Assembly (NCBI GenBank): GCA_964471665.1
Contig: CAYYHG010000105.1
Coordinates: 1 to 10,074, forward strand
Source: SW-9-67-25 sp964471665
GTDB taxonomy: Archaea > Halobacteriota > Halobacteria > Halobacteriales > Haloarculaceae
DNA: 10,074 nucleotides
Direction: 5' to 3'
The notes under the pieces were generated by a model. The model was not told the origin of the DNA. It saw only the letters and a list, made by a program, of their open reading frames with translations, and made no database searches. This document shows, piece by piece, positions 5,575 through 10,074 of the stretch. Every line of letters starts with the position of its first letter. The stretch's first letter is position 1. The position numbers and the translations under genes were made by a program.

Positions 5575-6789
5575 ATGGACATCGCTAACATCGTATCAGA
5601 CGACTACGTTGAGTTTGCCCCGGAGACGCGCGTTGGGAAACTCGCCAGCGCGTTCGAGGATCCGACGGTCAGAGGTGTCATCGTGCACGGCGACGCGTTC
5701 GAGGGCGTCATCACGAGACGACAGCTCGCTTCCTCGCACCACCAGCCAGACGAAAAGGCCGGCTCGCTGGTCTGGCACGTCCCCCGACTCGAACCAGACG
5801 AAGACGTCCGCAAAGTCGCACAGCTCATGATCGACAGCGACTCGCAGGTCCTCCCGGTGTTCGAGGGCCGGGCGCTGGTCGGCGTCGTCACCGTCGAGAG
5901 CATTCTCGAGGCGGTGCAGCCGTTTCTCGACGCGGCGACAGTCTCCGAGGCCGCCAGCGTCGATCTCGTCACGGTCGGACCGGATTCGACCGTCGGCGAG
6001 GCCCTCCACGATTTCCGGGAGAACCGGATCACCCACCTCCCGGTCGTCGAGAGCGACACCGCCGTCGGTATCTTGAGTCTCTACGACGTTACCGGGTTCA
6101 CCGTCCGATCTGTGGACCAGAGTCAGGGCGGCGACGCGGGCGGGAGCGACGAGTTCGGCGGGGCACTCTCCGAGAGCACCGGTCGCACGGGCCGCGGTGG
6201 GTTCGGTGCCCGGGACGGCGAGCGCGCGCGACTGCTGGACCTCCCGGTCCGTGATGTCATGGTCTCGCCGGTGCGGACGATTCGACCGGACGAGACGCTT
6301 CAGACGGCCGTCGAGGAGATGTTCGGGATCAACGGGTCGTCGCTGGTGGTCACGGAGAACGGACGCCCACACGGTATTGTCACGAAGACCGACGTTCTCG
6401 ACTCGCTCACGTGGGAAGCCGGAGGCAATCGATCCGTCCAGGTCTACGGTACCGACCTGGTAGACGACGTGAGCTACGACGAGATGGTGGCGATGATCGA
6501 CAAGTTCGACGACAGGGACCACGGGATGAACGTGCTGGACGCGAAAGTTCACCTCCACGAACACGACGAGACGCGGCGCGGGACGCCGCTCTTGCTCGCC
6601 CGCATTCGTCTGCACACCGACAACGGACTGTACATCGCCTCCGGGGAGGGTTATGGCGCGAGCCACGCGCTCAACGAAGCGCGGGAGACCCTCGAGCGCC
6701 GGATTCGCGACAGGAAGACCCGCAGCCGGGTCAAGAAGCCCCGGACCGAGGAGTTCTGGGAGAAACGCTTCGGCTGGATGCTCGAGTAG
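5575..6789 (+). CDS. Four-CBS-domain protein with C-terminal HPF/RaiA-like domain
   Basis: A 404-residue soluble protein. Four CBS motifs can be placed at about 5-52, 64-115 (LVGVVTVESILEAV), 121-174 (ITHLPVVESDTAVGILSLYD) and 224-278 (VRDVMVSPV...GIVTKTDVLDSL), forming two Bateman modules that in the family bind adenine nucleotides. A Gly/Ser-rich linker (about 181-216) splits the second pair. The region at about 286-382 has the strand-helix-strand-strand-strand-helix order of ribosome hibernation factors: VQVYGTDL, a helix ending MIDKFDDR, VLDAKVHLHEHD, LLARIRLHTDN, then IASGEGYGASHALNEARETL and a basic helix RRIRDRKTRSR. This resembles the end of E. coli HPF (IHASAEGQDMYAAIDGLIDK). Likely role: nucleotide-sensing protein that may bind ribosomes in low-energy states. 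CBS assignment is firm; the HPF assignment is by eye. The start at 5575 begins the first CBS strand. Its neighbours are universal stress proteins and nos genes. Confidence 0.9.
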   Translation: MDIANIVSDDYVEFAPETRVGKLASAFEDPTVRGVIVHGDAFEGVITRRQLASSHHQPDEKAGSLVWHVPRLEPDEDVRKVAQLMIDSDSQVLPVFEGRALVGVVTVESILEAVQPFLDAATVSEAASVDLVTVGPDSTVGEALHDFRENRITHLPVVESDTAVGILSLYDVTGFTVRSVDQSQGGDAGGSDEFGGALSESTGRTGRGGFGARDGERARLLDLPVRDVMVSPVRTIRPDETLQTAVEEMFGINGSSLVVTENGRPHGIVTKTDVLDSLTWEAGGNRSVQVYGTDLVDDVSYDEMVAMIDKFDDRDHGMNVLDAKVHLHEHDETRRGTPLLLARIRLHTDNGLYIASGEGYGASHALNEARETLERRIRDRKTRSRVKKPRTEEFWEKRFGWMLE

Positions 6790-6843
6790 GTCAGTGCCGA
6801 AGCGACCGCACGACCCGGCGGTCGATCCGGGAAAACAGTACAG

Positions 6844-6863
6844 CAATCCGCGTATCCGGATTG
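6844..6863. repeat. Perfect 7-bp hairpin after the CBS gene
   Basis: Arms CAATCCG (6844-6850) and CGGATTG (6857-6863) flank a 6-nt loop, 55 nt after the stop of the CBS gene. No T-run follows, so it is a poor terminator; it may stabilise the 3' end of the transcript or be a protein site. Confidence 0.4.
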
Positions 6864-6919
6864 TGCCGTTCTCCGCCGCCGTGTGTCTCCTGTGTGTCCG
6901 AACACACTGGCTGCGGTTG

Positions 6920-6936
6920 TTCCCAGCAACTGGGAA
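6920..6936. promoter_or_regulatory. 17-bp perfect palindrome upstream of the usp promoter
   Basis: TTCCCAG (6920-6926) and CTGGGAA (6930-6936) form perfect 7-bp arms around CAA. It sits 11 bp upstream of the TATA-like box at 6948-6953, where an activator or repressor would bind. The short loop and position suit a dimeric winged-helix or HTH regulator better than an RNA hairpin. Confidence 0.5.
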
Positions 6937-6947
6937 GACTATCACGG

Positions 6948-6953
6948 TTATAT
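6948..6953 (+). promoter_or_regulatory. TATA box for the usp gene at 6982-7800
   Basis: TTATAT in the context GGTTATATG is centred about 31 nt before the ATG at 6982, consistent with a transcript with no or a very short leader. Confidence 0.55.
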
Positions 6954-6981
6954 GTTGTTGCACAAGAAATATCAACGTGTG

Positions 6982-7800
6982 ATGTACGAAGTACTCGTGC
7001 CCGTAGATGCCGACGAGAACCGAGCGCTGAACCAGGCAAAACACGTCGCCCGCCTCCCCGAGGCCGGCGAGGAGGTCGAAGCGACGGTCCTCTACGTGGC
7101 TGGCGCCAAGGAGTTCAAGCAGGCCGACGAAGTAGTGTTCTCGGAGATAGACGCTGCCGTCCAGGCGGCCGAATATCTACAGGAAAGCGGGGTCTCTGTG
7201 AGCCGGGTCGTCGACGACGGTGGTGTCTCCGAACAGATCGTCAGAACGGCAAACGAGACCGGTGCCGACGAGATCGTCATGGGTGGACGAAAACGGTCGG
7301 GTGTCACGCAGATACTGCTGGGGAGTACTGTGCAAGACGTGTTGCTCTCCACGGAACAGCCGGTCACAGTGACCGGGGACGGGATGGTCCTGGGAGAGTC
7401 GATCCAGCGACTGCTCGTTCCCGTCGACACAGACGAGCGCCGAGCGCGCCACCAGGCGGAGTACGTGGCCGGGCTCCCCGGAGACGCCGAGGACATCGAG
7501 GCGACGGTTCTGTACGTGTTTCCCCATCTGGATTACGCGGGCGCCCCGGAACACGAGTTCGCCGAAGTCGACGCGGCTGTCGGGGCAGCCGACTACCTCG
7601 AGGAACGCGGGTATTCCGTCGAGCGTGTCGCCGTCGGGGGAGAGGTTACGAGGAGCGTCTTCGAACACGTCGAGGAACTCGACGCCGACGGTATCGTCGC
7701 TGGCGGGCGGAAACGGTCGGGCCTCCAGAAAGTGCTTCTGGGAAGCACCGCCCAGGACATTCTCCTCTCGGCAGAGCGTCCGGTCACCATCACCGGGTAG
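6982..7800 (+). CDS. Tandem-domain universal stress protein, GGRKRSG subtype
   Basis: A 272-residue cytoplasmic protein of two closely similar Usp domains (about 1-130 and 140-272), apparently an internal duplication. Each starts with a beta-strand and acidic turn (EVLVPVDADENRA; RLLVPVDTDERRA), contains an EVD/EID-AA-AA-YL helix, and ends in a nucleotide-binding stretch GGRKRSG-x7-LLGST-xQD. This subtype replaces the canonical G-2x-G pattern with GGRKRSG and is common in haloarchaea. It is distinct from the other two Usp proteins of the window. The start at 6982 is chosen because the first strand begins there and a TATA box lies about 31 nt upstream; the frame continues upstream to 6883 but that part contains the promoter and palindrome. 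It is 192 nt from the CBS gene and 139 nt from the flavin protein gene, so it is probably a single-gene unit. Confidence 0.9.
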   Translation: MYEVLVPVDADENRALNQAKHVARLPEAGEEVEATVLYVAGAKEFKQADEVVFSEIDAAVQAAEYLQESGVSVSRVVDDGGVSEQIVRTANETGADEIVMGGRKRSGVTQILLGSTVQDVLLSTEQPVTVTGDGMVLGESIQRLLVPVDTDERRARHQAEYVAGLPGDAEDIEATVLYVFPHLDYAGAPEHEFAEVDAAVGAADYLEERGYSVERVAVGGEVTRSVFEHVEELDADGIVAGGRKRSGLQKVLLGSTAQDILLSAERPVTITG

Positions 7801-7856
7801 GTCGGCTCTGTCTCCGGGTTTTGCAGTGAGTGCTGTACGTCAGTGCCGGAGTGAGC

Positions 7857-7877
7857 CCACGACTGCGCACGTCGTGG
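7857..7877. promoter_or_regulatory. 21-bp palindrome upstream of the PPOX-fold gene
   Basis: Perfect 7-bp arms CCACGAC (7857-7863) and GTCGTGG (7871-7877) flank a 7-base centre TGCGCAC. It lies about 30 bp upstream of the weak TATA-like TTTCATT (7909-7915). It could be an operator for the downstream gene or a 3' hairpin of the upstream usp mRNA (57 nt after its stop, no T-run). Confidence 0.4.
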
Positions 7878-7939
7878 TCGTTGTGGGAACGGATAGGGGT
7901 GTGGGAGGTTTCATTGTTCACCGGGGAGTACGTCTCTGT

Positions 7940-8383
7940 ATGTCCGAAATAATAGGGGAGGCGATGGACGGACACGAGATCGACCAGTTTCTGACAGAGC
8001 GAGGGCTCGGGGTACTCGGATTCGCCTCGGAGGGAGAGGCGTACACCATTCCCATCGCGTTCGCCCACGACGACGATAGAGACCGGTGTATTCTCCGCTT
8101 TCTCGCGAAGGACGACAGCAAAAAACAGGAGTTCGTCTCCACGACCGACGTTGCGAGTCTCACGGCCTACGAGTGGACGGGACCGGACGACTGGCGGAGT
8201 GTCGTAGCGCGGGGACCGCTGCAGAGACTCGCCGACGACGAGATGGCACAGGCAGCGGCGCTGTTTTCCGATCTCGGTGCGGAGGCGGCACTCGAGGTGT
8301 TCAACGAACCGGTGTCGGCCTACGACACAGGATGGTACGAGTTACAGATCACAGAAATCACCGGCCGGGGACGGTTCGGGTGA
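7940..8383 (+). CDS. PPOX-fold flavin-binding protein (pyridoxamine 5'-phosphate oxidase family)
   Basis: A 147-residue soluble protein with the split-barrel pattern of small FMN-binding PPOX-like proteins: the first strand LGVLGFASEGEAYTIPIAFA (23-42), the strand and basic loop ILRFLAKDDSKKQEFV that normally contacts the flavin phosphate (51-66), the strand SVVARGPLQRL (87-97) and a C-terminal strand W-YELQITEITGR (132-143). Such proteins bind FMN, haem or F420; the substrate cannot be read from sequence. The start at 7940 is chosen because the preceding in-frame region to 7625 overlaps the usp gene and has no family similarity. A weak TATA-like TTTCATT is about 28 nt upstream. In other organisms this family often appears among hypoxia or redox-stress genes, which fits its neighbours. 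Confidence 0.85.
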   Translation: MSEIIGEAMDGHEIDQFLTERGLGVLGFASEGEAYTIPIAFAHDDDRDRCILRFLAKDDSKKQEFVSTTDVASLTAYEWTGPDDWRSVVARGPLQRLADDEMAQAAALFSDLGAEAALEVFNEPVSAYDTGWYELQITEITGRGRFG

Positions 8384-8399
8384 TGGGACGCTCGACGGC

Positions 8400-8444
8400 C
8401 CCGAATCGACGAGACCAGTAGCCTGCGTCGGTCGACGGTCCCGA
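8400..8444. repeat. 45-bp sequence repeated on the other side of the N gap (left copy)
   Basis: These 45 bases are identical to 8545-8589, immediately across the run of N. Identical contig ends flanking a fixed-length gap are the signature of an unmerged overlap between contigs, so the two copies may be one sequence in the genome. Confidence 0.9.
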
Positions 8445-8544
8445 NNNNNNNNNNNNNNNNNNNNNNNNNNNNNNNNNNNNNNNNNNNNNNNNNNNNNNNN
8501 NNNNNNNNNNNNNNNNNNNNNNNNNNNNNNNNNNNNNNNNNNNN
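8445..8544. other. Assembly gap of 100 N
   Basis: Exactly 100 undetermined bases, the conventional filler length for a scaffold gap of unknown size. It lies in the spacer between the PPOX-fold gene and the last usp gene (8384-8685). No known gene is interrupted. If the identical 45-bp flanks overlap, the real spacer would be about 157 nt. Confidence 0.98.
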
Positions 8545-8589
8545 CCCGAATCGACGAGACCAGTAGCCTGCGTCGGTCGACGGTCCCGA
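8545..8589. repeat. 45-bp sequence repeated on the other side of the N gap (right copy)
   Basis: Identical to 8400-8444. It contains the palindromic word GGTCGACG near its end, and its last bases resemble in inverted form the sequence around 8386-8397 (GGGACGCTCGAC versus GGGACCGTCGAC), so local structure could also have hindered assembly. Confidence 0.9.
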
Positions 8590-8655
8590 GCAGCTGGCGC
8601 CGGCCGACAACCACGAGCGTCCGGACTCTCTCGCGTTCTGGGAATCGTCGACGTC

Positions 8656-8663
8656 TTGAAATT
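8656..8663 (+). promoter_or_regulatory. TATA-like box for the usp gene at 8686-9108
   Basis: TTGAAATT is centred about 27 nt before the ATG at 8686, the leaderless spacing. An 8-bp palindrome CGTCGACG (8646-8653) lies directly upstream. Confidence 0.4.
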
Positions 8664-8685
8664 GACCGGGCACGTCTCGTCGAGT

Positions 8686-9108
8686 ATGTACAGTACGATT
8701 CTGGTCGCGACAGACGGGAGTGCCGACGCAAACCGCGCAGTGACACACGCCCTCGAACAGGCAAAACAGCACGGGGCAACCCTGCACGCGATCTTCGTGG
8801 TCGACACCGACCGGTACTCCGAACCGGCTCTGAGCAGTATGGAACTCGAGACGATCGAAATCGAGGAGTGGGGCGATCAGCGACTCTCGGAGATCGAACA
8901 GCGGGCCGACAAAGCCGGCGTCGATGTCGTTACCCGGTGCTGTCACGGGAAGCCGTACCGGGAAGTCATCACCTACGCCGACGAGATTGACGCCGACCTG
9001 ACCGTCCTGGGCTACCACGGTCACTCCCACGCCGAGACAGATCAGATCGGGAGTGTGACCGACCGGGTCGTTCAGAGTGCGGGGAGACCAGTCCTGGTCG
9101 CCACCTGA
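8686..9108 (+). CDS. Single-domain universal stress protein (UspA family)
   Basis: A 140-residue cytoplasmic protein with the standard one-domain Usp layout: first strand and acidic loop MYSTILVATDGSADA, a helix rich in Ala and Gln, strand ATLHAIFVVDTD, a middle charged helix, CHGKPYREVITYADE, DLTVLGYHG, and the ATP-binding pattern G-2x-G-9x-G-S in GYHGHSHAETDQIGS, closing with GRPVLVAT. Unlike the tandem proteins in the window, this subunit would need to dimerise to make a pair of sites. Two adjacent Cys (85-86 region, TRCCHG) sit next to the binding loop and are unusual in a haloarchaeal protein. The start at 8686 matches the family start; the frame remains open 30 nt further upstream but covers the TATA-like box. 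It faces the DUF2267 gene convergently. Confidence 0.93.
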   Translation: MYSTILVATDGSADANRAVTHALEQAKQHGATLHAIFVVDTDRYSEPALSSMELETIEIEEWGDQRLSEIEQRADKAGVDVVTRCCHGKPYREVITYADEIDADLTVLGYHGHSHAETDQIGSVTDRVVQSAGRPVLVAT

Positions 9109-9189
9109 GACGGATCGCTGTCGCGGCGTTCCAGGCCGACCGCGCGTTTGACGAGCGAGAAAGAATTACAAGAGAGCAAAGAGACGAGT

Positions 9190-9212
9190 GTGTCGGTCCA
9201 GACGAGCGACAC
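9190..9212. repeat. Weak inverted repeat between convergent genes
   Basis: Arms GTGTCG (9190-9195) and CGACAC (9207-9212) are separated by 11 bases in the 115-nt spacer between the convergent usp and DUF2267 genes. On the minus strand a pyrimidine-rich stretch (about 9164-9184) follows, which could help terminate the DUF2267 transcript. The stem is short and the call is tentative. Confidence 0.25.
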
Positions 9213-9223
9213 GCCGTCGACCC

Positions 9224-9484
9224 CTACGCCGAGTCGTCCGGGCGTGTCTCCTCCCAGCCCCCGGCGTCGACAAGTTCGAAGAGCTGGCCCCAGTGTTCGT
9301 CGACCGCTCCTGTCATGTACCACTTGATCTCCAGGGGCAGTGACGCAGCGAGGTCTTCGGCGTGTCCCTCGGGGAGGCGCTGACCCAGGGTCGACAACGT
9401 CGCCCGGATTGCCCGCACTGTCTCGCCAGTCTCGGGTAGTTCGAGTCGGTGCTGCACCTGGCCGGTGAACGTATCGAAGTTCAT
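9224..9484 (-). CDS. Short DUF2267-like protein
   Basis: An 86-residue acidic protein. The first 60 residues match the first half of DUF2267 as I know it: FDTFTGQVQHRLEL, an alpha-helix VRAIRATLSTLGQRL, and the block EGHAEDLAASLPLEIKWYM. Usual family members are about 120-140 residues with a second, similar helical half; here that half is missing and the protein passes straight to WGQLFELVDAGGWEE. No function is established for the family; it is often found beside stress and respiratory genes. The ATG at 9484 is preferred because the domain starts with MNFDTF. A GTG at 9535 in the same frame lies about 27 nt from a strong TATA box (9558-9565) and would be leaderless, adding 17 residues; with the ATG the leader would be about 50 nt and has no obvious Shine-Dalgarno site. 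Confidence 0.75.
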   Translation of the reverse strand: MNFDTFTGQVQHRLELPETGETVRAIRATLSTLGQRLPEGHAEDLAASLPLEIKWYMTGAVDEHWGQLFELVDAGGWEETRPDDSA

Positions 9485-9546
9485 ACACTGGGACGGTCGC
9501 CCGGAGGGATCATCAAACGGGCCCGCGTTTCTCACCGCGTCACAAT

Positions 9547-9560
9547 TACGGAAAACCGTA
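9547..9560. promoter_or_regulatory. Short palindrome overlapping the DUF2267 TATA box
   Basis: TACGG (9547-9551) and CCGTA (9556-9560) are perfect arms around AAAA. The element overlaps the TATA box at 9558-9565 and covers the bases between it and the predicted start of transcription, so binding there would block the promoter. Confidence 0.35.
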
Positions 9561-9565
9561 TAAAT
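9558..9565 (-). promoter_or_regulatory. TATA box of the DUF2267 gene
   Basis: The minus strand reads ATTTATAC, the best TATA match on the right side of the window. It predicts transcription from about 9535. The plus-strand reading GTATAAAT is also TATA-like, but no gene lies downstream in that direction. Confidence 0.5.
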
Positions 9566-9638
9566 GGCGACAGCGTTTGACTCCGGTATACAGCCACAGC
9601 CGTCACTGTCGGCCGTCGAGTGTGGGTGTGTGTGACCG

Positions 9639-10074
9639 TCAGCGCCGGAGCGCCGCGAGCACCTCTGCCGCCTCCCGCGCGGCAGCGAGATACTCGCGGG
9701 CCTGCTGGGGGTCGTCGGTCGCCTCGGCGTGGTCGCTGAACCGCGTCAGCGTCCGGACGAGCGACTCCCGGGCAGCAGAGACGTCGGCCGTCGCCGGCGT
9801 CGAGCCAGTCCGCGCCTCGCGCCGGGAGTCCGCTGGTCCCCCACGGCTGGAGTCAGTCCGTGCGGGTTCGGGGGGTGTTCGGTCAGCAGGCCGGCGCGAA
9901 GCTTCCCCGCCGGCGTCACGGTCGGTGTCTGCCTCGGCCTCCGGTTGGTCGCCAGTCCCGGACCCGTCGCCAGAACCGAACTGGACGCGCTCGTCGTCGC
10001 TGGGCGAGGTGACCTCGATCGTCTCGGAGTCCCCGACAGCGTCACCGTCGCCGTCGTCCTCGGCGTCTGCGTCC
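9639..10074 (-). CDS. C-terminal part of an unrecognised acidic protein (runs off the window)
   Basis: An open frame without stop from the window edge to a TGA at 9639-9641, about 145 residues. The start lies outside. The visible part begins with a low-complexity acidic stretch (DADAEDDGDGDAVGDSE), continues with SPSDDERVQFGSGDG and a disordered segment rich in Asp, Arg, Pro and Gly, and ends with about 47 residues that look like two amphipathic helices (ARESLVRTLTRF; AREYLAAAREAAEVLAALRR). Composition and the strong third-position G/C support a real haloarchaeal gene rather than a shadow frame. I do not recognise the family. It could be a cytoplasmic protein with a disordered linker and a C-terminal helical interaction module. 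Confidence 0.65.
   Translation of the reverse strand, partial: DADAEDDGDGDAVGDSETIEVTSPSDDERVQFGSGDGSGTGDQPEAEADTDRDAGGEASRRPADRTPPEPARTDSSRGGPADSRREARTGSTPATADVSAARESLVRTLTRFSDHAEATDDPQQAREYLAAAREAAEVLAALRR

Noticed and set aside
5303..5591. Small open frames in the nos/CBS divergent spacer
   Set aside because: Rich in Arg, Ser, Trp and Cys, not acidic as haloarchaeal proteins are, overlapping promoters and each other, with no family similarity.
6883..6981. N-terminal extension of the tandem usp gene
   Set aside because: It would cover the 17-bp palindrome and the TATA box, and the Usp domain begins at the ATG at 6982.
5596..7044. 482-codon minus-strand open frame opposite the CBS gene
   Set aside because: Antisense shadow: the plus strand encodes four CBS motifs and a further domain, and the minus frame spans the intergenic palindromes and the usp promoter.
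7625..7939. Upstream extension of the PPOX-fold gene into the usp gene
   Set aside because: It lies out of frame within the usp coding sequence and the family start is at 7940.
8400..8589. Target-site duplication or CRISPR-like repeat around the gap
   Set aside because: Only two identical copies directly at the edges of a 100-N filler, no transposase or spacer series; an unmerged contig overlap is simpler.
8277..9030. Open frames running through the N gap on both strands
   Set aside because: They exist only because undetermined bases carry no stop codons; they overlap real genes out of frame.
9621..9634. GT-rich stretch near the end of the last gene
   Set aside because: A short simple-sequence run after a stop codon with no structure or recurrence.
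1..10074. tRNA, rRNA, insertion sequences or CRISPR arrays
   Set aside because: I looked in the spacers on both strands and saw no cloverleaf-like sequence, no terminal inverted repeats with a transposase and no regularly spaced repeats.

Overview
The window looks like chromosomal or megaplasmid DNA of a haloarchaeon (class Halobacteria). It has high GC with strong G/C third positions, proteins rich in Asp and Glu, TATA-like boxes about 27 bases upstream of several start codons (leaderless style), few Shine-Dalgarno sites, a Tat-type lipoprotein signal on NosL, and halophile-style tandem universal stress proteins. The genus cannot be fixed from the sequence alone.

Left part (52-5234, all minus strand). 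A compact operon nosL-nosD-nosF-nosY encodes the maturation machinery of nitrous oxide reductase: a copper-binding lipoprotein, a periplasmic-type beta-helix protein, an ABC ATPase and its permease. The genes overlap by 4 nt or are 4 nt apart, so they are probably co-transcribed and translationally coupled. Transcription likely starts at nosL from a TATA box at 5259-5266 and ends at a hairpin plus T-run at 966-1007. Just beyond lies a tandem-domain universal stress protein (52-933). The catalytic gene nosZ is not in the window.

Middle and right part (5575-9108, plus strand). Genes of the stress or dormancy type follow: a protein with four CBS domains and a C-terminal domain resembling the ribosome-hibernation factor HPF/RaiA (5575-6789), a tandem universal stress protein (6982-7800), a PPOX-fold flavin-binding protein (7940-8383), and a single-domain universal stress protein (8686-9108). 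They are separated by 139-302 nt spacers, several holding perfect palindromes near candidate TATA boxes, which suggests individually regulated promoters. A 100-N scaffold gap (8445-8544) lies before the last one, and its two flanks are identical for 45 bp.

Right end (9224-10074, minus strand). There is a short DUF2267-like protein and the C-terminal part of an unrecognised acidic protein that runs off the window.

Working together: the gene content (N2O respiration accessory genes, universal stress proteins, nucleotide-sensing CBS domains, a candidate ribosome-hibernation domain, a flavin protein and DUF2267) looks like an oxygen-limitation or stasis island, similar in composition to bacterial hypoxia/dormancy regulons. 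This is inference. The two most notable protein-level observations are the CBS-HPF-like fusion and the cysteine-free NosL-like domain at the N-terminus of NosD.
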